Shown one piece after another: positions 1 to 9,177 of a DNA stretch of 64,000 nucleotides. Numbering within the stretch: position 1 is the stretch's first letter; the number at the start of each line of letters is the position of its first letter. The position numbers and the translations under genes were made by a program. Source of the stretch: Amycolatopsis rifamycinica (GTDB taxonomy: Bacteria; Actinomycetota; Actinomycetes; Mycobacteriales; Pseudonocardiaceae); NCBI RefSeq assembly GCF_000695625.1, contig NZ_JMQI01000035.1:51581-115580 (forward strand), given 5' to 3'. The notes under the pieces are model-generated. The model worked only from the letters and a program-made list of their open reading frames with translations. It did not search any database and was not told the origin of the DNA.

Positions 1-1
1 C

Positions 2-160
2 CACGACTCCACCGTGCAGGTGCGGCTGAGCGGCTCGGGGGCGAAGACGACGCTGAGGTTCCACCAAGAAAGGCTTGCGGGCGCGGAAGAACGCGAGGAA
101 CAGCGGGCATACTGGCAGGACGTGACCGAGCGCGTCGTGGCGGCACTCGCCGAACGCTGA
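2..160 (+). CDS. SRPBCC/AHSA1-type protein, C-terminal end only
   Basis: The frame beginning at base 2 is open to a TGA at 158-160 and enters from outside the window. It gives about 52 residues ending LRFHQERLAG then RAYWQDVTERVVAALAER. An 'LRFHQE' strand followed by a long amphipathic helix with a central Trp is typical of the end of AHSA1/SRPBCC domains, which form a ligand-binding cavity. The substrate cannot be read from this piece. The P450 gene starts 4 bases later, so the two may be co-transcribed. The family call is moderately sure; no function is claimed. Confidence 0.55.
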   Translation, partial: HDSTVQVRLSGSGAKTTLRFHQERLAGAEEREEQRAYWQDVTERVVAALAER

Positions 161-164
161 CGCG

Positions 165-1394
165 GTGAGTTTGGGGGCTGACGTGACCAGCGACGAAATC
201 CTCGAGGTGGCGGACGACTTCGCCCAGGACGCGCACCTGTTCGCGGAAATGCTGCGCGGGAGCGGCTCCGTGCGCCGGGTACGGCTGCCACCGCGGGGCC
301 TGCCGTGCTACCTGGTCACCGGGTTCGCGGAGGCGCGGGCGCTGCTGGCCGATCCGCGGCTGCTGAAGAACAGCGTGGGCATCCGCGAACTGTTCGAGGC
401 GAAGCTGCCGCCGGAGGCCCGGATGACCGCCTTCGGGGCGGACCTCAGCCAGCACATGCTCAACTCCGACCCGCCGGACCACACGCGGCTGCGAAAACTG
501 GTGAACAAGGCGTTCACCGCGCGCACGGTGGCCCGGCTGCGGCCGCGGGTCGAGGAGATCACCGCGCAGCTGCTCGATGCGCTGGCCGGGAGGGAGCGGG
601 TCGACCTGGTGGCGTCGTTCGCCGCGCCGCTGCCGATCACGGTGATCTGCGAGCTGCTCGGGGTGCGCGAAGAAGACCGCACGGAGTTTTCCGGCTGGTC
701 CAAGACGCTGCTGAGCGCGGCGGCGCGCCCGGAGGAGATGCAGGCCGCGGCGGGGAGCATGTTCGCCTACCTGACCGGCCTGATCGCCCAGAAGCGCGCC
801 GAGCCGGCCGAGGACCTGCTGTCGGACCTGGTGCACGCGAGCGACGACGGCGATTCGCTGTCCGAGCCCGAACTCGTGTCGATGGCGTTCCTGCTGCTGG
901 TGGCGGGCCACGAGACGACGGTCAACCTGATCGCCAACGGCGTGCTGGCCCTGCTGCGCGAGCCGGAGCAGCTGGCCCGCCTGCGCGCGGAGCCGGAGCT
1001 GCTGCCGGGCGCGGTGGAGGAGTTCCTGCGCTTCGACGGCCCGATCCACCTGGCGACGCTGCGGTTCACGGCCGAGCCGGTGGAAGTGGGCGGCACGACG
1101 ATCCCGGAGGGCGAGTTCGTCCTGGTTTCCCTGCTGGGCGCGAACCGCGACGCGGAGCGGTACCCGGAGCCGGACAAGCTGGACATCACGCGCGCGGCCG
1201 GCGGGCACCTGGCGTTCGGGCACGGGATCCACTACTGCGTGGGCGCGCCCCTGGCCCGGCTCGAGGCGGAGATCGCACTGGGCGGGTTGCTGGAACGGTT
1301 CCCGGACATCGCGTTGGACGCCAAGCCCGACGAGCTGGTGTACCGGCCGAGCTCGCTGGTCCACGGCTTGGAGACGCTGCCGGTCCGGTTGTGA
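165..1394 (+). CDS. Cytochrome P450 (class I bacterial, soluble)
   Basis: The 409-residue product is of normal length for soluble bacterial P450s. It shows the I-helix oxygen-activation motif AGHETT (about residues 247-252), the K-helix ExxR (E286-F-L-R289) and the heme loop FGHGIHYCVG with the heme-thiolate Cys at 358. Such enzymes hydroxylate or otherwise oxidise small molecules using electrons from ferredoxin and its reductase; no redox partner gene is adjacent. The GTG at 165 lies 4 bases after the upstream stop, and an in-frame GTG at 183 is an alternative start. The substrate is unknown. The neighbours (an SRPBCC end and bioA) do not form an evident biosynthetic cluster. Confidence 0.93.
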   Translation: MSLGADVTSDEILEVADDFAQDAHLFAEMLRGSGSVRRVRLPPRGLPCYLVTGFAEARALLADPRLLKNSVGIRELFEAKLPPEARMTAFGADLSQHMLNSDPPDHTRLRKLVNKAFTARTVARLRPRVEEITAQLLDALAGRERVDLVASFAAPLPITVICELLGVREEDRTEFSGWSKTLLSAAARPEEMQAAAGSMFAYLTGLIAQKRAEPAEDLLSDLVHASDDGDSLSEPELVSMAFLLLVAGHETTVNLIANGVLALLREPEQLARLRAEPELLPGAVEEFLRFDGPIHLATLRFTAEPVEVGGTTIPEGEFVLVSLLGANRDAERYPEPDKLDITRAAGGHLAFGHGIHYCVGAPLARLEAEIALGGLLERFPDIALDAKPDELVYRPSSLVHGLETLPVRL

Positions 1395-1453
1395 GGCCGA
1401 TGCGACGTCGGAGGCGACCCCCACGCCCTCGGTAAAGGGTCCCGAAAGTGTCG

Positions 1454-1459
1454 TAGGGT
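1454..1459 (+). promoter_or_regulatory. -10 hexamer of a probable leaderless bioA promoter
   Basis: TAGGGT ends 6 bases before the bioA ATG at 1466, so transcription would begin at or next to the start codon. No purine-rich ribosome site lies at the usual distance. Leaderless genes are common in actinobacteria. The -35 region is weak, so this is a plausible promoter rather than a certain one. Confidence 0.45.
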
Positions 1460-1465
1460 CGGCGG

Positions 1466-2746
1466 ATGGACTCCGCCGACCTGCTCGCCCTCGACGCCCG
1501 GCACGTCTGGCACCCCTACGCCCCCATGCCGGCCAAGGTGCCTTCGCTGCTGGTCACCGAAGCCAGTGGCGTCCGGCTGACGCTCGCCGACGGGCGGGAG
1601 CTCGTCGATGGCATGTCCTCGTGGTGGTCGGCCATTCACGGCTACCGGCACCCCGTGCTCGACGCCGCCCTCGCCGAGCAGGCCGGGCGGATGAGCCACG
1701 TCATGTTCGGGGGCCTCACCCACGAACCCGCCATCACCCTCGCCAAGACCCTCGTCGACCTCAGTCCCGAGGAGCTCGAACACGTCTTCCTCTGCGACTC
1801 CGGCTCCGTCTCGGTCGAAGTCGCCGCGAAGATGTGCCTGCAGTACCAGCGTTCTCGCGGGCGGACCGGCAAACAGAAGCTGCTCACCTGGCGGGGTGGC
1901 TACCACGGGGACACCTTCACCCCGATGAGCGTCTGCGACCCCGACGGCGGCATGCACTCGCTGTGGCGCGGTGTCCTGCCCGAACAGGTCTTCGTGCCCG
2001 CGCCGCCGTCCGGTTTCGACACCCCGCCCGATCCGTCCTATGTGGACATATTGGCCGCTGGGATCGAGCGGCACCGGGACGAACTCGCCGCCGTGATCGT
2101 CGAACCCGTCGTGCAGGGGGCCGGGGGGATGCGGTTCCACCACCCCGCCTACCTGCGGGCCCTGCGGGAGCTCACCGCGGCGCACGACGTGCTCCTCGTC
2201 TTCGACGAGATCGCCACCGGCTTCGGCCGCACCGGTGCGCTGTTCGCCGCCGAGCACGCGGGGGTCACGCCGGATGTCCTGTGCGTCGGCAAGGCGCTCA
2301 CCGGGGGCTACCTCAGCATGGCCGCCGCCCTGTGCACGCCGGAGGTCGCCGCCGGGATCGCGCGCGGCGAACTGCCCGTTCTCGCGCACGGTCCCACCTT
2401 CATGGGCAACCCGCTCGCCTCCGCCGTCGCCAACGCCTCGCTCGGCCTGCTCGCCGGCGGCCGGTGGCGCGACGACGTCACCCGGATCGAGAAGGCCCTG
2501 CTCGACGGGCTGGCCCCGGCGCGCGATCTGCCCGCGGTCACCGATGTGCGGGTGCTGGGCGGGATCGGCGTGCTGCAGCTCGACCACCCCGTCGACATGG
2601 CCGTCGCCACCGAGGTCGTCACCGCGCACGGCGCCTGGCTGCGGCCGTTCCGCGACCTCGTGTACGCCATGCCGCCCTACGTTTCGACTGACGACGACCT
2701 CGCCGTGGTCACCCGGGCGATGCTCGCGGCCGCCGAAAAGGCCTGA
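1466..2746 (+). CDS. bioA: Adenosylmethionine-8-amino-7-oxononanoate aminotransferase (DAPA synthase)
   Basis: This PLP enzyme of biotin synthesis transfers the amino group of S-adenosylmethionine to 7-keto-8-aminopelargonate. The 426-residue product begins with the BioA signature HVWHPYAPM and has WWSAIHGYRHP, the WRGGYHGDTFTPMS active-site segment, the VFDEIATGFGRTG strand (about 245-257) and the PLP lysine in VGKALTGG (K276). Length is typical. It is separated from bioD and bioB by about 6.4 kb of unrelated genes, and no bioF appears in the window, so the pathway is split. The ATG at 1466 matches the family N-terminus and fits a leaderless transcript. Confidence 0.95.
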   Translation: MDSADLLALDARHVWHPYAPMPAKVPSLLVTEASGVRLTLADGRELVDGMSSWWSAIHGYRHPVLDAALAEQAGRMSHVMFGGLTHEPAITLAKTLVDLSPEELEHVFLCDSGSVSVEVAAKMCLQYQRSRGRTGKQKLLTWRGGYHGDTFTPMSVCDPDGGMHSLWRGVLPEQVFVPAPPSGFDTPPDPSYVDILAAGIERHRDELAAVIVEPVVQGAGGMRFHHPAYLRALRELTAAHDVLLVFDEIATGFGRTGALFAAEHAGVTPDVLCVGKALTGGYLSMAAALCTPEVAAGIARGELPVLAHGPTFMGNPLASAVANASLGLLAGGRWRDDVTRIEKALLDGLAPARDLPAVTDVRVLGGIGVLQLDHPVDMAVATEVVTAHGAWLRPFRDLVYAMPPYVSTDDDLAVVTRAMLAAAEKA

Positions 2747-2954
2747 ATTCAGCACATCGGGTGTGACCACCGGCACACCGAGACCCGAAGATGCCTCATC
2801 GTCGCGCTGTGTGGCCGGGCAAGATCCAAACCACGCGAACGGCGGAGGTGGTAAGTGTGACGACCCGGCGTCCGCCGGTCCATGCTGTACCCGGGCGAAC
2901 GCGAGAAATGCTTGCGTAGCGGACTTTTCGCGCGGTTTCGGCGATCCTGCCCCC

Positions 2955-5189
2955 ATGATCGAGATCGTTCGTGGCGAACACGACACCGGACCCCCGAAGC
3001 CCGCCGTCCCGCACCTGGAGAACCTCAAGCACGATTTCCTGGCGTCGATCGTCGTCTTCCTCGTCGCCGTCCCCCTGTCCCTCGGCGTGGCCTTCGCCGC
3101 CGGGGCGCCGCTGCTCTCCGGCCTGATCTCCGCCGTCGTCGGCGGGCTGGTCGCGAGTCTCTTCGGCGGATCGCCGCTGCAGGTCAGCGGCCCGTCCGCC
3201 GCCCTCACCATGGTGGTGGCCGACACGATCGCCACCCACGGCTGGCGCGCCACCTGCGCGATCACCGTCGCCGCGGGCCTGCTCCAGATCCTCTTCGGCC
3301 TCACCAGGGCCGCCCGCGCCGCGCTCGCCGTGTCACCGGCGATCGTGCACGGCCTGCTCGCCGGCATCGGCGTCACGCTCGTGCTGGGCCAGCTGCACGT
3401 CGTCCTCGGCGGCTCGGCACAGGGTTCCGCACCGGCCAACGTCCTGGCGCTGCCCGGGCAGGTCGCCGCGCACCACGACCAAGCCGTGCTGGTCGGCATC
3501 GTCACCCTCGGCGTCCTGCTGGCCTGGCCGCGGCTGCCGAAAGCCGTCCGCCGGGTGCCCGCGCCCCTGGCCGCCGTCACGCTGGCCACCGGCCTGTCCG
3601 TCCTGACCGGCATGAACCTGCCGCGCGTCGACCTCCCGGCCGGGCTGCCCGCCCTGCACATCGTGCCGCAGCTGCCCGGCGGCGGCTGGGGCAGCTTCGC
3701 CACCGCCGCGGTCACCATCGCGCTCATCGCCGGCCTGGAGAGCCTGCTGTCCGCCGTCTCGGTGGACAAGCGCCGCGGCGGCCCGCGCAGCGACCTCGAC
3801 CGCGAACTCGTCGGGCAGGGCGCGGCGAACGTCGCCGCCGGCGCGCTCGGCGGGTTCCCGGTCACCGGCGTCATCGTGCGCAGCATGACCAACTACGAAG
3901 CCGGCGCGCGCACCCGGGCGTCGGCGATGCTGCACTGCGCCTGGATCCTCGCCGCCTGCCTGCTGCTCACCGGCGTGCTGCGGCTGATCCCGCTGGCGGC
4001 GCTGGCCGCGCTGCTGGTGTACGTCGGGACGAAGCTGGTCAACCTCCCGGCGCTCAAGGAGGTCCGGCGCCACGGCGACCTGCCGGTGTACGCCGTCACC
4101 CTGGCCGGCGCCGTGGCCGTCAACCTGCTCACCGGTGTCGCGGCGGGGGTCCTGTTCGCGCTCGCGCTGATGCTGCGGCGCATGATCTTTTCCGGGATCC
4201 ACGTCGAGCGGGACGGCGACCGCCACCGCGTCGTCATCGAAGGCGCGCTGACGTTCCTGTCCGTGCCGCGGCTGACCCGCGTGCTCGCCGAAGTGCCACC
4301 GCACGCCGAGGTCACCCTCGAACTGCACGTCGACTTCCTCGACCACGCCGCGTTCGACTGCCTGCGCGGCTGGCAGCAGGCGCACGCGGGGTGCGTCACG
4401 GTCGACGAGATCGGGCACCCGTGGTTCGCCCGCGGCCGCTCGGGGAAGCCGACCGTGCGCCGCAGCGTCGCCGCGCGCGTCGTGCCGCGGTGGCTCGCGC
4501 CGTGGTCGCAGTGGCAGGCCGAGCACGTCGTGCTGCCCGCCCAGCGCACCGCCAGCTCGCTGTTGTGCCGCGGTGCTTCGGAGTTCCAGCGCCGCACCGC
4601 GCCCCTGCTGCGCGAGACGTGGGACGGGCTGGCGCACGGCCAGCAGCCGCACACGCTGTTCATCACCTGCGGCGACGCGCGGATCGTGCCGAACCTGATC
4701 ACCACCAGCGGACCGGGCGACCTGTTCACCGTGCGGAACATCGGCAACCTCGTGCCCCCGGCCGGCGGCACCGACTCCTCGGTCGGCGCGGCGATCGAGT
4801 ACGCCGTCGGCGTGCTCGAGGTCGCCGAGATCGTGGTGTGCGGGCATTCCGGCTGCGGCGCGATGAAGGCGCTGCTCGGCCAGGCGCCGGACGGGCTCGA
4901 CCAGCTCGGCAGCTGGCTGCGCCACGGCGAAGCGACGCTCCGGCGCCGCAGCCGCGAGGCACCCCTGCTGCTCGGCGGCGAGCGGCCCGCCGCGGAGGCC
5001 GACCAGCTCGCGCTGCAGAACGTCGTGCAGCAGCTGGAGATCCTGCGCGGTTACCCGGTGGTGGCGGCGGCCCTGGAGCGGGGTGCGCTGCGGCTGACCG
5101 GGATGTACTTCGACGTCGGCGCCGCGCAAGTGTCCCTTTTGGACGAAGGCGCGCGCCGGTTCGTCCCCGCGGGGGCGCTGGAACACTGA
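2955..5189 (+). CDS. SulP anion transporter fused to beta-carbonic anhydrase (first tandem copy)
   Basis: The 744-residue membrane fusion has an N-terminal SulP module (about 30-400) rich in hydrophobic helices, with DFLASIVVFLVAVPLSLGVA and the LQVSGPSAALT loop. A short STAS-like linker region follows, then a C-terminal beta-carbonic anhydrase. The zinc ligands are visible: C572 and D574 in CGDAR, and H631 and C634 in HSGCGAM. SulP proteins of this type are thought to move bicarbonate or other inorganic anions; a fused anhydrase would interconvert CO2 and bicarbonate at the transporter exit. The start is ATG 2955; the open frame runs far upstream, but upstream residues match bioA in another frame. 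A paralogue follows directly, and a strong hairpin separates them. Confidence 0.92.
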   Translation: MIEIVRGEHDTGPPKPAVPHLENLKHDFLASIVVFLVAVPLSLGVAFAAGAPLLSGLISAVVGGLVASLFGGSPLQVSGPSAALTMVVADTIATHGWRATCAITVAAGLLQILFGLTRAARAALAVSPAIVHGLLAGIGVTLVLGQLHVVLGGSAQGSAPANVLALPGQVAAHHDQAVLVGIVTLGVLLAWPRLPKAVRRVPAPLAAVTLATGLSVLTGMNLPRVDLPAGLPALHIVPQLPGGGWGSFATAAVTIALIAGLESLLSAVSVDKRRGGPRSDLDRELVGQGAANVAAGALGGFPVTGVIVRSMTNYEAGARTRASAMLHCAWILAACLLLTGVLRLIPLAALAALLVYVGTKLVNLPALKEVRRHGDLPVYAVTLAGAVAVNLLTGVAAGVLFALALMLRRMIFSGIHVERDGDRHRVVIEGALTFLSVPRLTRVLAEVPPHAEVTLELHVDFLDHAAFDCLRGWQQAHAGCVTVDEIGHPWFARGRSGKPTVRRSVAARVVPRWLAPWSQWQAEHVVLPAQRTASSLLCRGASEFQRRTAPLLRETWDGLAHGQQPHTLFITCGDARIVPNLITTSGPGDLFTVRNIGNLVPPAGGTDSSVGAAIEYAVGVLEVAEIVVCGHSGCGAMKALLGQAPDGLDQLGSWLRHGEATLRRRSREAPLLLGGERPAAEADQLALQNVVQQLEILRGYPVVAAALERGALRLTGMYFDVGAAQVSLLDEGARRFVPAGALEH

Positions 5190-5192
5190 ATC

Positions 5193-5237
5193 GCGAAGGC
5201 CGCTTCCGGGCACCCGTGCTCCGGAGGCGGCCTTCGC
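5193..5237 (+). terminator. Rho-independent-type hairpin after first SulP-CA gene
   Basis: Perfect 11-base arms GCGAAGGCCGC (5193-5203) and GCGGCCTTCGC (5227-5237) enclose a further pairing region (TCCGG with CCGGA, GCAC with GTGC). The hairpin starts 4 bases after the stop codon. It lacks a U-tract, as is common in high-GC actinobacteria. Confidence 0.75.
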
Positions 5238-5412
5238 CGTACCCGCGGCGAAAACCGTTGTATGGCCCCGAATTTATCTGTCGCGTGACAGAAATTGGCG
5301 AGTTACCAGGGTGTTAACGCAATGTCCGATTTGTGACAAAAGGGTGAAATATCGCCAGTTGTTCACTCGAATGGGTGGAACATAGCGGACATTTCACTCG
5401 ATTTCCGGTTGC
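5238..5412 (+). promoter_or_regulatory. AT-rich promoter region of second SulP-CA gene with a palindrome
   Basis: This stretch is clearly richer in A and T than its surroundings. It contains CTGTC-GCGT-GACAG (5278-5291), flanked by AATTT (5271-5275) and AAATT (5292-5296), a candidate operator. The strong terminator just upstream implies that the second copy has its own promoter and perhaps its own regulator. No clear -35/-10 pair stands out. Confidence 0.45.
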
Positions 5413-7587
5413 ATGGCGATCATGAGACCCCTCGCCGTGCTCCGCCACGACCTGCCGGCCTCACTGGTCGTCTTCCTCGTAGCCGTTCCCCTGTCCCTGG
5501 GCATCGCCCTCGCTTCGGGCGCCCCGGTCGCCGCCGGGCTGGTGGCCGCCGTCGTCGGCGGCATCGTCGCCGGCGCGCTCGGCGGCTCCGCGCTGCAAGT
5601 GAGCGGGCCCGCCGCCGGCCTGACCGTGGTCATGGCCGAAACCATCCAGACGTTCGGGTGGGCCGTCACCTGCGCGATCACCGTCGCCGCCGGCGCGTGC
5701 CAGATCCTGCTGGGGCTGAGCCGCATCGCGCGCGCGGCGCTGGCCATCTCGCCGGCGATCGTGCACGGCATGCTGGCCGGTATCGGCGTCACGATCGTGC
5801 TCGGCCAGCTGCACGTCATCCTCGGCGGCAAAGCCCAGAGCTCGGCCGTGGAGAACGTCGCCGAGCTGCCCGCCCAGATCGTCGCCCACCACGACGCCGC
5901 GACCATCGTCGGCCTGATCACCATCGCCATCCTGCTCGTCTGGCCGAAGCTGCCGTCCGCCGTCCGCAAGGTGCCGGGGCCGCTCGCCGCGATCGCGGTG
6001 GCCACGGTGGTGTCGGTCGCTTTCGGGATGACGCTCCCGCGCGTCGACCTGCCCGGCGACCTGCTGAACATCCACCTCGTCCCGCAGCTGCCGGACGGCT
6101 GGGGCGGGTTCGCCCTCGCCGTGGTGACGATCGCGCTGATCGCCAGCGTGGAGAGCCTGCTCTCGGCGGTCGCGGTCGACCGGATGCACACCGGGCCGCG
6201 CGCCAACCTCGACCGTGAGCTGGTCGGCCAGGGCACCGCCAACATGATCTCCGGCGCGCTGGGCGGGTTGCCCGTCACCGGCGTCATCGTCCGCAGCTCC
6301 ACCAACGTCGCCTCCGGCGCGAAGACCCGCGTCTCGGCGGTGCTGCACGGCGTCTGGGTGCTGCTGTTCGTCGTCCTGCTCGCCGGGCTGATCGAAAGCA
6401 TCCCGCTGGCCGCGCTGGCCGGGCTGCTGGTGCACGTCGGCGCGAAGCTGGTCAACCCCGGGCACATGAAGACCGTGCTCGCGCACGGCGACCTGCCGGT
6501 GTACCTGCTCACCCTCGGCGGGGTCGTCGTCTTCGACCTGCTCACCGGCGTGCTGGCCGGCATCGGGCTGGCGGTGGTGCTGATGCTGCGCCGCACGGTC
6601 TGGTCGGGCATCCACATCGAAAGGGAAAGCACCGGGCGCGAGGGCGACAACTGGCGCGTCGTCGTCGAAGGCGTCCTGACGTTCCTGTCGGTGCCGCGGC
6701 TGTCGAAGGTGCTCGGGAGCATCCCGGGCGGGGTGACCGTGCGGCTGGAGCTGGTCGTCGACTACCTCGACCACGCCGCGTTCGAAAGCCTGCACACCTG
6801 GCAGCAGGCGCACGAGCGCGCCGGCGGCACGGTGGAGGTCGACGAGGTCGGCCACCCGTGGTTCGGCGAAGGCAAGGCGGGCCGCCCGACGCGGTCCCGG
6901 CTCGCCGCGAGCCGGGCGGTGCCGCGCTGGCTGGCCCCGTGGTCGGAGTGGCAGGCGGCGGAAGGGGTCGACATCCCGGCCCAGCAGACCCGCCGCGGGG
7001 CCACGGAGTTCCACCGCCGGGCCGCGCCGCTGCTCAAGGACACGCTTTCCGGGCTCGCGGACGGCCAGCGGCCGCGCACGCTGTTCATCACGTGCGGCGA
7101 TTCTCGCATCGTGCCCAATCTCATCACCACGAGCGGCCCCGGAGACCTCTTCACCATCCGCAACATCGGGAACCTCGTCCCGCCCGGGCAAGCCGACCCG
7201 TCGATGAACGCGTCGATCGAGTTCGCGGTCGGCGTGCTCGGGGTGTCGGAGATCGTCGTCTGCGGGCATTCCTCCTGTGGCGCAATGAAAGCCGTCACCG
7301 ACGGTGCGCCGAACGGGCCGCTGGGCGACTGGCTGCGGCACGTCGGGCCGAGCACGCGGCGGTCCGGCGCGCTCACCGTCGACGGCGTCCGGCCCGCTCG
7401 CGACGCCGACCGGCTGGCCCTGCACAACGTTCTGCAACAGCTCGCGCACCTGCGGGAGTATCCGCTGGTCGCGGCGGCCGAGACGGCCGGGAAACTCCAG
7501 CTGACCGGCATGTACTTCGACGTCGGGGCGGCGAGCGTGCACCTACTCGACGGGGAGGCGCGCACGTTCGTCGCCGCCGGGCAGTAG
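5413..7587 (+). CDS. SulP anion transporter fused to beta-carbonic anhydrase (second tandem copy)
   Basis: The 724-residue paralogue of the preceding gene has the same order: a SulP transport domain (DLPASLVVFLVAVPLSLGIA, ALQVSGPAAGLT), a linker and a C-terminal beta-carbonic anhydrase. Zinc ligands are C561, D563 (CGDSR), H619 and C622 (HSSCGAM). The two copies align over their whole length but differ throughout, so the duplication is old. This copy lacks the roughly 20-residue N-terminal extension of the first. ATG 5413 is the first start after the AT-rich leader; ATG 5422 is possible. The likely role is coupled bicarbonate transport and CO2 hydration at the membrane. Confidence 0.92.
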   Translation: MAIMRPLAVLRHDLPASLVVFLVAVPLSLGIALASGAPVAAGLVAAVVGGIVAGALGGSALQVSGPAAGLTVVMAETIQTFGWAVTCAITVAAGACQILLGLSRIARAALAISPAIVHGMLAGIGVTIVLGQLHVILGGKAQSSAVENVAELPAQIVAHHDAATIVGLITIAILLVWPKLPSAVRKVPGPLAAIAVATVVSVAFGMTLPRVDLPGDLLNIHLVPQLPDGWGGFALAVVTIALIASVESLLSAVAVDRMHTGPRANLDRELVGQGTANMISGALGGLPVTGVIVRSSTNVASGAKTRVSAVLHGVWVLLFVVLLAGLIESIPLAALAGLLVHVGAKLVNPGHMKTVLAHGDLPVYLLTLGGVVVFDLLTGVLAGIGLAVVLMLRRTVWSGIHIERESTGREGDNWRVVVEGVLTFLSVPRLSKVLGSIPGGVTVRLELVVDYLDHAAFESLHTWQQAHERAGGTVEVDEVGHPWFGEGKAGRPTRSRLAASRAVPRWLAPWSEWQAAEGVDIPAQQTRRGATEFHRRAAPLLKDTLSGLADGQRPRTLFITCGDSRIVPNLITTSGPGDLFTIRNIGNLVPPGQADPSMNASIEFAVGVLGVSEIVVCGHSSCGAMKAVTDGAPNGPLGDWLRHVGPSTRRSGALTVDGVRPARDADRLALHNVLQQLAHLREYPLVAAAETAGKLQLTGMYFDVGAASVHLLDGEARTFVAAGQ

Positions 7588-7694
7588 CCCGAACGGCGGT
7601 TCCCGGGTCCGGCCCGGCATGCGAGTCTCCGGCGTTCACGCGGCACACGGGATGCGGCCCGCGCGCCGTCGCGCCGAAGGGGGATGGCCAGTCC

Positions 7695-9134
7695 ATGTCG
7701 CATTCCAGACGTTTCCGGGTGCTCGCCGTGGCCGTGCTGGCCGCGGCCACCGCGTTTCCCGCCGTGCCGGCCGTCGCCTCGACGGCCGGCACGGCACTCA
7801 CGTGGCAGCCCTGCGCCGGCGTGCCCGAGCCGGACCAGGGGCTGCAGTGCACGACGATGAGCGCGCCGCTGGACTACGCCCGGCCGTCGGGGGAGAAGGT
7901 CACCCTCGCGTTCTCCCGGCTGCCGTCCGCCGATCCGGCCAAGCGCCGCGGCGTGCTCGTCCTGAACCCGGGATCGCAGGGCGACTCCCAGCTCGCCCTG
8001 CCGCTGCAGCTGCTGGCCCTGGGCCTGCCACAGGCCGTGCGGGACACCTACGACCTGATCGCCTTCGACCCGCGCGGGGCGGGCAACAGCACCCGGGTGA
8101 CGTGCGACCTGCCCGTGACGTTCATGATCCCGCCCGCCTACGCCGTGACGGACGCGGGCGTCGACACCCAGGCCGCGGTGGCCCGCCAGAACGCCGAGGG
8201 CTGCGCGGCCGCGCCGTCGGCCCCGCTGCTGCCGCACATCACCGTCCGGAACGTCGCGCGTGACCTCGACGGGATCCGGGCGGCCCTCGGCGAACGGCGG
8301 ATCTCCTTCCTCGGCTACTCGTTCGGGGCCTTCCTCGGCGCGACCTACGCGACGATGTACCCGCACCGCACCGATCGGGTGGTGCTGGACAGCTCGACCG
8401 GGCCGGGCGGCCTCGACTACACCTGGTCGCGCCGGTTCGCTTCGGGCTTCGAGAAGCACTTCCCCGACTTCGCCGCCTGGGCCGCCGCCCAGGACGCGAC
8501 CTACGGCCTCGGCAGCACGCCGGAAGCGGTGAAGGCCAAGTACTTCGCGCTCGCCGCGAAGCTCGACCAGACGCCGGTCGAGACCGTCGACGGCGCCACC
8601 TTCCGCTGGATCAACGAGGCCCTCACCCAGTCGGACGCGACCTTCCCGCTGCTCGCCCAGGTCTGGCAGCAGGCCGGCAACGGCACCATCGCGCGGCCGC
8701 CGCTGCCGCCCGGGTTCGACTTCTCCGGGCTGCTGGCGATCGTCTGCAACATGGACGGCTGGCCGAAAGACGTCGAGGTCTACCGGCACGCGGTGGCCGA
8801 GGACCGGGCCCGCTACCCGATGCTGGGCGCGGCCGCGGCGAACGTCTGGGCCTGCGCGTTCTGGCCGGCGCAGAAGACCGAGCCGCAGGTGCGCATCACC
8901 GACCGCGGCCCGTCGAACATCCTCATGGTGCAGAACCTGCGCGACAACGGCACCGACTACCCGGGCGGCGTCGAAATGCGCGCGGCGCTGGGGCACCGGG
9001 CCGAGCTGCTGACGGTCGACCAGGGCGGGCACCGCGCCTACCTGTTCGGCACCAACGCCTGCGCGAACGCCGCGGTGGCCCGCTACCTCGCCGAGGGGGT
9101 GCGCCCGGCCGGGGACGCGTTCTGCCCGGCCTGA
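7695..9134 (+). CDS. Secreted alpha/beta hydrolase, tripeptidyl-aminopeptidase (TAP, S33) type
   Basis: The 479-residue protein has a Sec signal peptide (RRFRVLAVAVLAAATAFPAVPAVAS), then the TAP-type N-terminus (WQPCAGV...CTTMSAPLDY). The nucleophile elbow is GYSFGA with S209, in the segment GYSFGAFLGATYATMYPHR. The C-terminal TAP-like lid ends LLTVDQGGHRAYL, which supplies the catalytic His. Relatives remove N-terminal tripeptides or act as esterases outside the cell. ATG 7695 begins right before the signal peptide and has a purine-rich stretch upstream (GAAGGGGGATGG). It is not linked functionally to the biotin genes that follow. Family is sure, substrate is not. Confidence 0.88.
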   Translation: MSHSRRFRVLAVAVLAAATAFPAVPAVASTAGTALTWQPCAGVPEPDQGLQCTTMSAPLDYARPSGEKVTLAFSRLPSADPAKRRGVLVLNPGSQGDSQLALPLQLLALGLPQAVRDTYDLIAFDPRGAGNSTRVTCDLPVTFMIPPAYAVTDAGVDTQAAVARQNAEGCAAAPSAPLLPHITVRNVARDLDGIRAALGERRISFLGYSFGAFLGATYATMYPHRTDRVVLDSSTGPGGLDYTWSRRFASGFEKHFPDFAAWAAAQDATYGLGSTPEAVKAKYFALAAKLDQTPVETVDGATFRWINEALTQSDATFPLLAQVWQQAGNGTIARPPLPPGFDFSGLLAIVCNMDGWPKDVEVYRHAVAEDRARYPMLGAAAANVWACAFWPAQKTEPQVRITDRGPSNILMVQNLRDNGTDYPGGVEMRAALGHRAELLTVDQGGHRAYLFGTNACANAAVARYLAEGVRPAGDAFCPA

Positions 9135-9163
9135 CCCGGTCGTCGCCCGTCAGCCGGGGTCAC

Positions 9164-9169
9164 TATCTT
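9164..9169 (+). promoter_or_regulatory. -10 hexamer for leaderless bioD
   Basis: TATCTT lies 8 bases upstream of GTG 9178, placing the transcript start at or beside that codon. There is no ribosome-binding site for any of the three candidate starts (TTG 9172, GTG 9178, ATG 9184). The -35 region is weak. Confidence 0.45.
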
Positions 9170-9177
9170 GATTGGTC

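Noticed and set aside
165..2746. P450 and bioA as part of a natural-product cluster
   Set aside because: No polyketide, peptide or terpene core gene, carrier protein or tailoring group is adjacent.
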